Shown piece by piece: positions 1 through 10,710 of a stretch of DNA of 64,000 nucleotides. The DNA comes from Chrysaora quinquecirrha. Its lineage: Eukaryota > Cnidaria > Scyphozoa > Semaeostomeae > Pelagiidae. Position 1 is the first letter of the stretch; each line of letters begins with the position of its first letter. The translations under genes and the position numbers were made by a program. The DNA lies in contig JACTAT010000025.1 of the NCBI GenBank assembly GCA_014526335.1, forward strand, positions 223,235 through 287,234. Reading direction: 5' to 3'. The notes under the pieces were generated by a model. The model did no database searches. It worked only from the letters and a program-made list of their open reading frames with translations, and was not told the origin of the DNA.

Positions 1-34
1 TTTTAACATCTTTTATTTCACCTTGTTTTCTAGA

Positions 35-566
35 ATGACACACATCGCTCTTCTTTATATCGAATATATACAAACCAAACAGGATCATCAATGCAAGAGA
101 ATGATTGCGATATTGCTAGATGATGGGGAAACGAGCTTTGTCCGGGAGTATAAACCCTGTACCCCGTTTGAAAACATAAAAGAAAAATGGCAACATGCAT
201 TTGATTACTGTCAAAGAAAAATCCACCATCTATCATACGAACCAAACAGAGCAGCATTAAAATGTGTGGAATCCCCACCCATCATCAAAGATATCTTGGA
301 TTGTAATGGGGTCGGAGTCGGATATTACAAAGGTGGCCACGTTGAGCGGGATTTTTGTAGAAAAATTGGCATACCATCAAGAAACATTGAAGAATTTGGG
401 GCGCCGAAGGCGACGTCGCACGACCCCTTAGAAGAACTACAAGAACATTATGCCTTTCTGAGAGGTATGAATTTAATCTGAATAATAATATTGTTTTAAT
501 GTTTTTAATGTTCTTGTAGACATACCTGCAGTGAGAAGACGTCGTAATCTACAGAGTCACTTGTAA
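35..566 (+). CDS. Module a, unit 1: KGG-type small protein, two exons
   Basis: ATG at 35 lies one base after an acceptor (ttttctag). Exon 1 is 35-464. A 55-bp intron (465-519, gtatga...tgtag) leads to exon 2, 520-566, giving the C-terminus DIPAVRRRRNLQSHL. Without splicing the frame stops at 479-481. The ~158-residue product has an N-terminal hydrophobic strand ending in IEY, an LLDDGETSFVREY block, a Cys/His-rich middle and the signature YYKGGHVERDF ... NIEEFGAPKATSHDPLEEL. A D/I-E near the start and a late H-D resemble DEDD-type RNase H-fold exonucleases, but this copy has Y-I-E where modules d and e have D-I-E, so catalysis is doubtful. The function is unknown and the exonuclease idea is inference. 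The other a copies carry damage or differ slightly. Confidence 0.6.
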
Positions 567-569
567 TAG

Positions 570-1160
570 ACAGAGGCATTTGTAAAGGATCTAGGCTCTT
601 GGAATCTAAATCGTCAAACCACTTTCCATAATGTTAGATCCCTAGAATATGCTGATGACGATTCCTTTCTAGATAAGGTTTTCTTTGCGTTGAATTGCCA
701 CAATAGTGTTAGGAATAGGATGCATTATGAACTGGGTCTGTTGGTCGAGCGTTCGCGGCTTTCCTTGGATATAACACCGGATCAATTTACAAATGAACTA
801 AGCAAGCGCATGTCCGAGTATAAGTTGCGTGAATATAGAAATGACATCACTCTTGGTACCTCTTCCTTCGAGGTACCTAGCTATCTATTGTATGAAATTG
901 CAACCATGGAAGATCAAATACATCAAAGAAAGAGAGAGCTGTTGTCTGTGCGTGAGAGTTCTATCGAAGGGGCGGGCGCTGGTCTGTTTCTCGAACCTCA
1001 GAAAGAAGTGGTACCTAGGGGGACGCGTTTATGTGTATATATGGACCGATACTATGCTAGACCAAACCCCAACTCTTCTAACGACTATCTAATCTCTAGG
1101 GAGGGCAGAGGGCAGTTAAAACAGCAAATAGATGCGGAGCAGTTTCATGATATTTTCTAG
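570..1160 (+). pseudogene. SET-like ORF, unit 1, truncated by a frameshift
   Basis: The frame is open from 570, just after the stop of module a, to a stop at 1158-1160. About 90 residues into the TTG-initiated reading at 690, the sequence SSIEGAGAGLF followed by VPRGTRLCVY and NDYLI matches the start of a SET methyltransferase domain (G-x-G-x-F strand, P-x-G-T turn). The later part expected in SET, the NH-S-C-PN knot, is not recognisable. Units 2 and 3 have one extra T in the run at the homologue of 1153 and read on for 80 more residues, so this copy is broken or has a consensus error. SET assignment is by motif only. Confidence 0.5.
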
Positions 1161-1891
1161 GACCTAAGGCTAACGATAGGTCATTTATTTCTTTCTTTTC
1201 CAGGCTTGACTTTTCTTCTGCAGGTTCAGTCTCTTGGAGTGCTCTCAAGGAAGAAACCCAGAATCAGGAAAAATCGAGAATGATGCAAGTAACTGCAAGT
1301 TTTGAAGCTCAAGTCACTGAGACGAAAAGGAGGACAAATGGGAAAGTGCCTGGCAAGACATGTGCGGCATTCACCTCGTTTGCAGCCCGAGTTAATTTTA
1401 GAGGTAGAAAATGATAAAGCCATAAAATTACTTTTTTTCCTGACGTCAACGATGATAAAATGAAAAGAAAGCATTGCAGACTGTATATAAATATAATGCA
1501 ATATTAGAAAATTTAAAATTGATTTTGAATGGAGTATAACAGTTTCTAAAGACTTAAAAAGGTGACACGCCTTGGAATCATACAACAGGTGTGTTTCATG
1601 ATATAAGCACAGTTCCGGTATGGCTTTCTACCTTTTATATTCCGTTATTCAGTAATTTAACGTATGGACATATGGGATTTTTTTGGATGTTAAACGATAT
1701 AATAAGTGCACAGATATTAATGATACAATTAAGATGAGGAAATGCCTTTTCTTGGTCAAATTGTGCAGCCAACTAACATCCACGATGTTTCAGCCATAAT
1801 TCAAACTAATCAAGGCACAACAAGCCAGTCAAGACGACGCACATCAACGACTGACGATGCGTAAGATGAAACTTTCCTCAGTAAAGATGTC

Positions 1892-2318
1892 ATGCTCAAG
1901 ACAGTCAACGAACAAGCAAAATCAAGACGCTCAACACTGAGCAAAGAAGAAATGTCAGATACACTTCTAAAAGAAATTCAAATGTTTGAGAATTACTGGA
2001 CAAGAGAGTTCAATTCTCAACGCAGCACTGCACAGTTATCAACATCTACGACAAGCAAGGTGCTAGAAAGACTACGTCTATATTTCTATTTTGTACAGAA
2101 AGAAACGGGGTTGGATGCATCCTTCAAGAAATGCAGTGATATTGGACTTGTTGAGGAATTCATCGAATATTGTAAAACTGAGAGGAAGGTCTGCAAAGGA
2201 ACTCAAGCAATGTATATTCAAGCAATCCTTTAAGGCTGTAAATTTGTTGTCAGTGGAAGGCAAACCCATAAAGACTATAGTGACATACCTGGATACATTA
2301 TAGCTGTTGGGATGAATT
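1892..2318 (+). pseudogene. Tyrosine-recombinase core-binding domain fragment 1, unit 1
   Basis: The frame reads from ATG 1892 to a TAA at 2231-2233, then continues in the same frame to 2318 (ending KDYSDIPGYIIAVGMN). It is clearly related to residues 425-541 of the YR ORF at 19189-20832: both have W-T-x-E-x-x-x-x-R-x-x-x-Q-L-S-T, a Y-F-x-F-x-Q helix, and LxEEFxxYC. This is the helical SAM-like N-terminal domain that clamps DNA in tyrosine recombinases. No catalytic domain follows, and the in-frame stop where fragment 2 has TAT (ctttaagg against ctttatgg) makes it a relic. Confidence 0.65.
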
Positions 2319-2417
2319 AGGACAAGGTGTCCCACAAGGTTCGATACAAGGTACAAGGTTCAAGAAATCCTTAATAGACATGTGCTCCTGGGGTAAAATC
2401 CGTATAAATAGGATAAG

Positions 2418-2483
2418 ATGAAGGCTCATTCAGACAACAGGCCAACAGGCCAGAAAAGGCAAGAAAAGAACTACACTAATCAA
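2418..2483 (+). other. Leader exon before module b, unit 1
   Basis: ATGAAGGCTC opens a 22-codon stretch ending in a strong donor (AATCAA|gtaagt). The matching acceptor is the ttttctag at 2580-2587, just before the module b ATG. The intron (2484-2587, 104 bp) is not a multiple of three, so splicing puts the leader out of frame with the module; it may be a 5' UTR exon with an upstream ORF. Without splicing, the frame runs straight through to the module. The same leader precedes every a and b module. Confidence 0.45.
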
Positions 2484-2588
2484 GTAAGTCATTCAATTTG
2501 TATTCTTTATTTTTATATAAGCGCTCAAACCACTAAACACTTTCTTCAGACACTTTTTAACATCTTTTATTTCACCTTGTTTTCTAGA

Positions 2589-3098
2589 ATGACACACATC
2601 GCTCTTCTTTATATCGAATATATACAAACCAAACAGGATCATCAATGCAAGAGAATGATTGCGATATTGCTAGATGATGGGGAAACGAGCTTTGTCCGGG
2701 AGTATAAACCCTGTACCCCGTTTGAAAACATAAAAGAAAAATGGCAACATGCATTTGATTATTGTCAAAGAAAAATCCACCATCTATCATACGAACCAAA
2801 CAGAGCAGCATTAAAATGTGTGGAATCCCCACCCATCATCAAAGATATCTTGGATTGTAATGGGGTCGGAGTCGTATATTACAAAGGTGGCCACGTTGAG
2901 CGGGATTTTTGTAGAAAAATTGGCATACCATCAAGAAACATTGAAGAATTTGGGGCGCCGAAGGCGACGTCGCACGATCCCTTAGAAGAACTACAAGAAC
3001 ATTATGCCTTTCTGAGAGGTATGAATTTAATCTAAATAATAATATTGTTTTTATTTACATTCACCTCGTTTGCAGCCGCCGAGGTACTACACCAATGA
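2589..3098 (+). CDS. Module b, unit 1: KGG-type small protein, two exons
   Basis: Nearly identical to module a through 3018, where the donor agag|gtatga sits. The downstream sequence differs: the acceptor is cgtttgcag at 3067-3075 and the last exon (3076-3098) gives ...RAAEVLHQ-stop. Modules a and b therefore share a body and differ in the C-terminal exon. It reads GVVYYKGG where module a has GVGYYKGG. Without splicing the frame ends at 3035. Confidence 0.55.
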
Positions 3099-3447
3099 AT
3101 CGTCAAAAATAGTGGAAGCAGCTGTGAAGCATCTGTCACATACAACAGGAAATTTCCTGGGAATCAGGAATAGTAGAAGAGATTATGATGATGATGACGA
3201 GGAAGTGTCTTAACTAAATCGCGGCGCTAATCACACAGAATAATACGAAAATGACGAAAGATGACGAAACATGTTCTTTGATCCATGTTCCATGTTTTCC
3301 TGGGTTTCCTGTCACAACGAATTATTGCTGATTGACGGGTATTCCATCTGTTTGAGTCTCGAAGCTGGATGGTGCTATATAGCTGGTTGCAAATCAGTAC
3401 CTCGCCCTTACTTTCAGTTAGAATTGTGCATGTGCAGTATACACACT

Positions 3448-3768
3448 ATGGAGAAGAAAACCAAAGATAGTAGAACACCGCGAACATCCACATCGCGTCA
3501 GTTGGTTGAAAATGATGGCAAACTGGGTTTCGAATTCAAAGGTGAATTTAAAGCATTAACGAACTTCGTGATACGATGCGTTGGGTACGTAGTGAAGAGC
3601 TGGGAAGATGAGCAGGAAGAAGGATTTCTCATAAAAATTTGTCAGAGCGATAGAAGGCAAGCGCGCGACGGCGATACGGAGGATGAAGTTGAAGACGACA
3701 GCATGCGAGTCTTTTCATTTTTAAATGCACTTAGTGAATATCTTCGCTATTGGGACAACCAATTCTGA
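3448..3768 (+). CDS. Small charged ORF, unit 1 (MEKKTKDSRT...)
   Basis: A 106-residue frame from ATG 3448; the frame is open upstream to 3271 but that part is low-complexity hydrophobic and unlikely to be coding. It has a Lys/Arg/Ser/Thr-rich start, a core with FEFKGEFKALTNFVIRCVGY followed by EEGFLIKI, and an acidic tail. The pattern F-K-x-L-T-N-F-x-I...G resembles the N-terminal strand region seen in some transposon-associated DUF927-like or helicase-linked proteins, but the match is too short to name it. The end (YLRYWDNQF) may be where an intron begins in a parent gene. Confidence 0.4.
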   Translation: MEKKTKDSRTPRTSTSRQLVENDGKLGFEFKGEFKALTNFVIRCVGYVVKSWEDEQEEGFLIKICQSDRRQARDGDTEDEVEDDSMRVFSFLNALSEYLRYWDNQF

Positions 3769-3983
3769 CTGTTTCTCTCCTACTATATCTCCAAATAGTG
3801 TTTTTTGTTGAAATAGAATACCTGACTAAAAGTCATTGACTTTTCTTGAAAATTTATTCGACCTTCTTAATTTGCTCACATTACCAAGTTTGATCACTTG
3901 CAAACCAAGGCTACCAATTTGAACGCAGATGTTACAAAAATACAATAAAACCAACTACGGTCAAAACATTACAATCAGAATAG

Positions 3984-4394
3984 ATCATCACTAAAGATCA
4001 TCATCAATGTAGACGAAAGATTGCAATCCTACTGGATGATGGTGAGACGAGTTTTGTCAAAGAGTATAAGCCGTGCATTCCATTGGATGATATCAAAGAG
4101 AAGTGGCAACAAGCTTATAAATTCTGTTATTATAAAATTCATCATCTAAAGTATCTGCCGACTGGAGCAGCTTTAAAATGCGTAGAATCTCCGTCTATCA
4201 TAAAAGACATCTTAGAATGGAATGGGGTCGGAGTTGTATACTACAAAGGTGGTCACGTGGAACGAGATTTTTGCAGAGAAATTGGTATATCATCTTGCAA
4301 TATTGAAGAATTTGGGGCGCCAAGAGCGACGTCACACGACCCCCTAGAAGAACTACAAGAACAGAAATTCTTGAACCTGGGAGACCCTTGGTAG
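3984..4394 (+). pseudogene. Module c, unit 1: N-terminally truncated KGG module
   Basis: The frame is open from 3984; the first ATG in frame is 4083. From 3990 on it matches module e (DHHQCRRKIAILLDDGE...), but the preceding exon start with the acceptor, ATG and D-I-E segment is missing and replaced by unrelated sequence. The C-terminus changes after LEELQEQ to KFLNLGDPW-stop, shared with the sequence after module d. Loss of the conserved first acidic pair suggests a non-functional or partner-only copy. Confidence 0.5.
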
Positions 4395-4540
4395 ACAGGT
4401 AATGCTGCTCATCAAGGCCCCGTCGAGTTCGTGTTTTATTATTCGATCTTTTTGATGAACTAGGATAGTAAACATGCTTTGAACCACCCCTACTAATTTC
4501 AGCAATTTTTAACGTCTTTTATTCCACCTTGTTTTCTAGA

Positions 4541-4990
4541 ATGTCACGAATTGCCTTGTTTGACATTGAGTATGTGCAAACTAGCCAAGACCACCAGTGC
4601 ATCAGAAAGATGGATGTTTTACTTGATGACGGCGAGACTAGTTTCGTAAGGGAGTTTGTCCCGTGTATAGAATACTGCAAACTGGAACCTAAATGGAGAC
4701 GGAGCTTTAATTACTGTCGACATAATATTCATGGGCTAAATTATACCCCAAGAGGAGCAGCATGGCCATGCCAAGATTCTACATCCCTAATAAAAGACAT
4801 CATAGAGTGGAACGACGTGGGGTTGGTGCTCTATAAAGGTGGTGATATCGAAAGGCGGGTGTGCGAGAAGATCGAAGTAGCATGTATAAACATGGAAGAA
4901 TGAAGAATTTGGGGCGCCGAGAGCGACGTCACACGACCCCTAGAAGAACTACAAGAACAGAAATTCTTGAACCCAGGAGACCCTTGGTAG
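4541..4990 (+). pseudogene. Module d, unit 1: divergent KGG module with 7-bp duplication
   Basis: ATG 4541 follows an acceptor (gttttctag). It encodes MSRIALFDIEYVQTSQDHQC and continues in frame to a stop at 4901-4903. It is the most divergent module (LVLYKGGDIERRVCEKIEV). The stop comes from a 7-bp tandem duplication: GAAGAA-TGAAGAA-TTTGGGGCG against GAAGAATTTGGGGCG elsewhere. Past it, the usual GAP-RATSHD tail continues in another frame. The same duplication is in all three units, so it predates the array. Confidence 0.55.
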
Positions 4991-5136
4991 ACAGGTAATG
5001 CTGCTCATCAAGGCCCCGTTAAGTTCGTGTTTTATTATTCGATCTTTTTGATGAACTAGGATAGTAAACATGCTTTGAACCACCCCTACTAATTTCAGCA
5101 ATTTTTAATGTCTTTTATTCCACCTTGTTTTCTAGA

Positions 5137-5582
5137 ATGTCACGCATAGCGCTAATGGATATCGAATATATACAGACTAAAGATCATCATCAATGTAGAC
5201 GAAAGATTGCAATCCTACTGGATGATGGTGAGACGAGTTTTGTCAAAGAGTATAAGCCGTGCATTCCATTGGATGATATCAAAGAGAAGTGGCAACAAGC
5301 TTATAAATTCTGTTATTATAAAATTCATCATCTAAAGTATCTGCCGACTGGAGCAGCTTTAAAATGCGTAGAATCTCCGCCTATCATCAAAGACATCTTA
5401 GAATGGAATGGGGTCGGAGTTGTATACTACAAAGGTGGTCACGTGGAACGAGATTTTGCAGAGAAATTGGTATATCATCTCGCAATATTGAAGAATTTGG
5501 AGCGCAAAGAGGGACGTCACACGACCCCCTAGAAGAACTACAAGAACATTATACATTCCTAAGAGGTATGAATTTAATCTGA
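5137..5582 (+). pseudogene. Module e, unit 1: KGG module with T-run frameshift
   Basis: ATG 5137 sits after ttttctag and encodes MSRIALMDIEYIQT. The frame breaks where the run reads gagattttgcag, while unit 3 has one more T (gagatttttgcag) and stays open for 148 residues. After the break the expected CREIGISSRNIEEFGAQ...FLRG continues in the next frame to about 5582, where the agag|gtatga donor lies. Either a young frameshift or a consensus error. Confidence 0.6.
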
Positions 5583-5597
5583 ATAAATAATATTGTT

Positions 5598-5931
5598 TGA
5601 AAATTACTGAACAAAAGAGTTTAATTCTGAACGCAGCACTGCACAGTTATCAACATCTACGACAAGCAAGGAGCTAGAAAGACTACGTCTATATTTCTAC
5701 TTTGTACAGAAAGAAAGGCGGTTGGATGCATCCTTCGAGAAATGCAGCGATATTGGACTTGTTGAGGAATTCATCGAATATTGTAACACTCAGAGGAAGG
5801 TCTGCAAAGGAACTCAAGCAATGTATATTCAAGCAATCCTTTATGGTTGTAGATTTTATGTCAGTGGAAGGCAAACCCATAAAGACTATAGTGACATACC
5901 TGCATACATTATAGCTCTTGGGATGAATTAG
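5598..5931 (+). pseudogene. YR core-binding domain fragment 2, unit 1
   Basis: A second, diverged copy of the YR core-binding domain (ERSTAQLSTSTTSKELERLRLYFYF..., then LVEEFIEYC and KDYSDIPAYIIALGMN). An in-frame stop (aattactga) sits at its upstream end; the rest is open across 5722-5931, with no stop at the TAA site of fragment 1. It directly follows the donor-like end of module e and precedes the next leader exon. Confidence 0.6.
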
Positions 5932-6028
5932 GACAAGGTGTCCCACAAGGTTCGATACAAGGTTCAAGGTTCAAGAATTCCTTAATAGACATGTGCTCCT
6001 GGGGTAAAATCCGTATTAATAGGATAAG

Positions 6029-6094
6029 ATGAAGGCTCATTCAGACAACAGGCCAACAGGCCAGAAAAGGCAAGAAAAGAACTACACTAATCAA
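6029..6094 (+). other. Leader exon before module a, unit 2
   Basis: Same 22-codon leader with a gtaagt donor. It shows that module a has the same upstream exon and intron as module b. Confidence 0.4.
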
Positions 6095-6199
6095 GTAAGT
6101 CATTCAATTTGTATTCTTTATTTTTATATAAGCGCTCAAACCACTAAACACTTTCTTCAGACACTTTTTAACATCTTTTATTTCACCTTGTTTTCTAGA

Positions 6200-6730
6200 A
6201 TGACACACATCGCTCTTCTTTATATCGAATATATACAAACCAAACAGGATCATCAATGCAAGAGAATGATTGCGATATTGCTAGATGATGGGGAAACGAG
6301 CTTTGTCCGGGAGTATAAACCCTGTACCCGTTTGAAAACATAAAAGAAAAATGGCAACATGCATTTGATTACTGTCAAAGAAAAATCCACCATCTATCAT
6401 ACGAACCAAACAGAGCAGCATTAAAATGTGTGGAATCCCCACCCATCATCAAAGATATCTTGGATTGTAATGGGGTCGGAGTCGGATATTACAAAGGTGG
6501 CCACGTTGAGCGGGATTTTTGTAGAAAAATTGGCATACCATCAAGAAACATTGAAGAATTTGGGGCGCCGAAGGCGACGTCGCACGACCCCTTAGAAGAA
6601 CTACAAGAACATTATGCCTTTCTGAGAGGTATGAATTTAATCTGAATAATAATATTGTTTTAATGTTTTTAATGTTCTTGTAGACATACCTGCAGTGAGA
6701 AGACGTCGTAATCTACAGAGTCACTTGTAA
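6200..6730 (+). pseudogene. Module a, unit 2, frameshifted
   Basis: Matches module a of unit 1 except that the C run in gtaccccg is one base shorter, ending the frame at 6343 after the KPCT segment. The rest of the module and the second exon (DIPAVRRRRNLQSHL) are intact in the original frame. Confidence 0.6.
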
Positions 6731-6733
6731 TAG

Positions 6734-7564
6734 ACAGAGGCATTTGTAAAGGATCTAGGCTCTTGGAATCTGAATCGTCAACCCACTGTCCTTAATGTTA
6801 GTTCCCTAGATTATACTGATGACGATTCCTTTTTAGATAAGGTTCTCTTTGCGTTGAATTGCCACAACAGTGTGAGGAATAGGATGCACTATGAACTGGG
6901 TCTCTTGGTCGAGCGTTCGCGGCTTTCCTTGGATAAAACACCGGATCAATTTACAAATGATCTAAGCAAGCGCATGTCCGAGTATAAGTTGCGTAAATAT
7001 AGAAATGACATCACTCTTGGTACCTCTTCCTTCGAGGTACCTAGCTATCTATTGTATGAAATTGCAACCATGGAAGATCAAATACATCAAAGAAAGAGAG
7101 AGCTGTTGTCTGTGCGTGAGAGTTCTATCGAAGGGGCGGGCGCTGGTCTGTTTCTCGAACCTCAGAAAGAAGTGGTACCTAGGGGGACGCGTTTATGTGT
7201 ATATATGGACCGATACTATGCTAGACCAAACCCCAACTCTTCTAACGACTATCTAATCTCTAGGGAGGGCAGAGGGCAGTTAAAACAGCAAATAGATGCG
7301 GAGCAGTTTCATGATATTTTTCTAGGACCTAAGGCTAACGATAGGTCATTTATTTCTTTCTTTTCCAGGCTTGACTTTTCTTCTGCAGGTTCAGTCTCTT
7401 GGAGTGCTCTCAAGGAAGAAACCCAGAATCAGGAAAAAATCGAGAATGATGCAAGTAACTGCAAGTTTGCGAAGCTCAAGTCACTGAGACGAAAAGGAGG
7501 ACAAATGGGAAAGTGCCTGGCAAGACATGTGCGGCATTCACCTCGTTTGCAGCCGCCGAGTTAA
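6734..7564 (+). CDS. SET-like ORF, unit 2 (longest form)
   Basis: The frame is open from 6734; a TTG-initiated reading from 6854 gives 236 residues. N-terminal part: HNSVRNRMHYELGLLVERSR, with a conserved SYLLYE segment. From about residue 90 come the SET-type motifs SSIEGAGAGLF, PRGTRLCVY, NDYLI and QIDAEQF, then LGPKAND. In canonical SET domains the equivalent of this last stretch leads into the S-adenosylmethionine-binding N-H-x-C motif; here only A-N-D is present and the following residues look like read-through (SFISFFSR over a tttcttttccag tract that could be an acceptor). The role is unknown: a histone- or protein-methylating activity carried by the element is possible but unproven. 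Confidence 0.5.
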   Translation, partial: TEAFVKDLGSWNLNRQPTVLNVSSLDYTDDDSFLDKVLFALNCHNSVRNRMHYELGLLVERSRLSLDKTPDQFTNDLSKRMSEYKLRKYRNDITLGTSSFEVPSYLLYEIATMEDQIHQRKRELLSVRESSIEGAGAGLFLEPQKEVVPRGTRLCVYMDRYYARPNPNSSNDYLISREGRGQLKQQIDAEQFHDIFLGPKANDRSFISFFSRLDFSSAGSVSWSALKEETQNQEKIENDASNCKFAKLKSLRRKGGQMGKCLARHVRHSPRLQPPS

Positions 7565-8065
7565 TTTTAGAGGTAGAAAATGATAAAGCCATAAAATTAC
7601 TTTTTTTTCCTGACGTCAACGATGATAAAAATGAAAAAGAAAGCATTGCAGACTGTATATAAATATAATGCAATATTAGAAAATTTAAAATTGATTTTGA
7701 ATGGAGTATAACAGTTTCTAAAGACTTAAAAAAGGTGACACCGCCTTGGAATCATACAACAGGTGTGTTTCATGATATAAGCACAGTTCCGGTATGGCTT
7801 TCTACCTTTTATATTCCGTTATTCAGTAATTTAACGTATGGACATATGGGATTTTTTTGGATGTTAAACGATATAATAAGTGCACAGATATTAATGATAC
7901 AATTAAGATGAGGAAATGCCTTTTCTTGGTCAAATTGTGCAGCCAACTAACATCCACGATGTTTCAGCCATAATTCAAACTAATCAAGGCACAACAAGCC
8001 AGTCAAGACGACGCACATCAACGACTGACGATGCGTAAGATGAAACTTTCCTCAGTAAAGATGTC

Positions 8066-8491
8066 ATGCTCAAGACAGTCAACGAACAAGCAAAATCAAG
8101 ACGCTCAACACTGAGCAAAGAAGAAATGTCAGATACACTTCTAAAAGAAATTCAAATGTTTGAGAATTACTGGACAAGAGAGTTCAATTCTCAACGCAGC
8201 ACTGCACAGTTATCAACATCTACGACAAGCAAGGTGCTAGAAAGACTACGTCTATATTTCTATTTTGTACAGAAAGAACGGGGTTGGATGCATCCTTCAA
8301 GAAATGCAGTGATATTGGACTTGTTGAGGAATTCATCGAATATTGTAAAACTGAGAGGAAGGTCTGCAAAGGAACTCAAGCAATGTATATTCAAGCAATC
8401 CTTTAAGGCTGTAAATTTGTTGTCAGTGGAAGGCAAACCCATAAAGACTATAGTGACATACCTGGATACATTATAGCTGTTGGGATGAATT
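8066..8491 (+). pseudogene. YR core-binding fragment 1, unit 2
   Basis: As in unit 1, but one A is missing (aaagaacgggg against aaagaaacgggg), shifting the frame after FYFVQKE; the downstream reading to 8476 is therefore in the wrong frame. Confidence 0.6.
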
Positions 8492-8590
8492 AGGACAAGG
8501 TGTCCCACAAGGTTCGATACAAGGTACAAGGTTCAAGAAATCCTTAATAGACATGTGCTCCTGGGGTAAAATCCGTATAAATAGGATAAG

Positions 8591-8656
8591 ATGAAGGCTC
8601 ATTCAGACAACAGGCCAACAGGCCAGAAAAGGCAAGAAAAGAACTACACTAATCAA
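8591..8656 (+). other. Leader exon before module b, unit 2
   Basis: Identical leader and donor to 2418-2483. Confidence 0.4.
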
Positions 8657-8761
8657 GTAAGTCATTCAATTTGTATTCTTTATTTTTATATAAGCGCTCA
8701 AACCACTAAACACTTTCTTCAGACACTTTTTAACATCTTTTATTTCACCTTGTTTTCTAGA

Positions 8762-9271
8762 ATGACACACATCGCTCTTCTTTATATCGAATATATACAA
8801 ACCAAACAGGATCATCAATGCAAGAGAATGATTGCGATATTGCTAGATGATGGGGAAACGAGCTTTGTCCGGGAGTATAAACCCTGTACCCCGTTTGAAA
8901 ACATAAAAGAAAAATGGCAACATGCATTTGATTACTGTCAAAGAAAAATCCACCATCTATCATACGAACCAAACAGAGCAGCATTAAAATGTGTGGAATC
9001 CCCACCCATCATCAAAGATATCTTGGATTGTAATGGGGTCGGAGTCGGATATTACAAAGGTGGCCACGTTGAGCGGGATTTTTGTAGAAAAATTGGCATA
9101 CCATCAAGAAACATTGAAGAATTTGGGGCGCCGAAGGCGACGTCGCACGATCCCTTAGAAGAACTACAAGAACATTATGCCTTTCTGAGAGGTATGAATT
9201 TAATCTAAATAATAATATTGTTTTTATTTACATTCACCTCGTTTGCAGCCGCCGAGGTACTACACCAATGA
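8762..9271 (+). CDS. Module b, unit 2
   Basis: Exons 8762-9191 and 9249-9271. It ends in the b-type exon (AAEVLHQ), but its body carries module-a-type variants (GVGYYKGG; gattactgt rather than gattattgt), suggesting gene conversion from module a. Confidence 0.55.
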
Positions 9272-9620
9272 ATCGTCAAAAATAGTGGAAGCAGCTGTGA
9301 AGCATCTGTCACATACAACAGGAAATTTCCTGGGAATCAGGAATAGTAGAAGAGATTATGATGATGATGACGAGGAAGTGTCTTAACTAAATCGCGGCGC
9401 TAATCACACAGAATAATACGAAAATGACGAAAGATGACGAAACATGTTCTTTGATCCATGTTCCATGTTTTCCTGGGTTTCCTGTCACAACGAATTATTG
9501 CTGATTGACGGGTATTCCATCTGTTTGAGTCTCGAAGCTGGATGGTGCTATATAGCTGGTTGCAAATCAGTACCTCGCCCTTACTTTCAGTTAGAATTGT
9601 GCATGTGCAGTATACACACT

Positions 9621-9896
9621 ATGGAGAAGAAAACCAAAGATAGTAGAACACCGCGAACATCCACATCGCGTCAGTTGGTTGAAAATGATGGCAAACTGGG
9701 TTTCGAATTCAAAGGTGAATTTAAAGCATTAACGAACTTCGTGATACGATGCGTTGGGTACGTAGTGAAGAGCTGGGAAGATGAGCAGGAAGAAGGATTT
9801 CTCATAAAAATTTGTCAGAGCGATAGAAGGCAAGCGCGCGACGGCGATACGGAGGATGAAGTTGAAGACGACAGCATGCGAGTCTTTTCATTTTAA
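9621..9896 (+). pseudogene. Small charged ORF, unit 2, truncated
   Basis: Same as 3448-3768 but one T shorter in the run after MRVFSF, so the last 15 residues are lost. Confidence 0.4.
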
Positions 9897-10153
9897 ATGC
9901 ACTTAGTGAATATCTTCGCTATTGGGACAACCAATTCTGACTGTTTCTCTCCTACTATATCTCCAAATAGTGTTTTTGTTGAAATAGAATACCTGACTAA
10001 AAGTCATTGACTTTTCTTGAAAATTTATTCGACCTTCTTAATTTGCTCACATTACCAAGTTTGATCACTTGCAAACCAAGGCTACCAATTTGAACGCAGA
10101 TGTTACAAAATACAATAAAACCAACTACGGTCAAAACATTACAATCAGAATAG

Positions 10154-10564
10154 ATCATCACTAAAGATCATCATCAATGTAGACGAAAGATTGCAATCCT
10201 ACTGGATGATGGTGAGACGAGTTTTGTCAAAGAGTATAAGCCGTGCATTCCATTGGATGATATCAAAGAGAAGTGGCAACAAGCTTATAAATTCTGTTAT
10301 TATAAAATTCATCATCTAAAGTATCTGCCGACTGGAGCAGCTTTAAAATGCGTAGAATCTCCGTCTATCATAAAAGACATCTTAGAATGGAATGGGGTCG
10401 GAGTTGTATACTACAAAGGTGGTCACGTGGAACGAGATTTTTGCAGAGAAATTGGTATATCATCTTGCAATATTGAAGAATTTGGGGCGCCAAGAGCGAC
10501 GTCACACGACCCCCTAGAAGAACTACAAGAACAGAAATTCTTGAACCTGGGAGACCCTTGGTAG
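10154..10564 (+). pseudogene. Module c, unit 2
   Basis: Same N-terminally truncated module as in unit 1; ATG in frame at 10253. Confidence 0.5.
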
Positions 10565-10710
10565 ACAGGTAATGCTGCTCATCAAGGCCCCGTCGAGTTC
10601 GTGTTTTATTATTCGATCTTTTTGATGAACTAGGATAGTAAACATGCTTTGAACCACCCCTACTAATTTCAGCAATTTTTAACGTCTTTTATTCCACCTT
10701 GTTTTCTAGA

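Noticed and set aside
2078..2356. Recurrent ~90-codon minus-strand ORF (MYLVSNLVGHLVLIHP...) in every unit
   Set aside because: Antisense shadow of the YR core-binding fragment; no similarity of its own.
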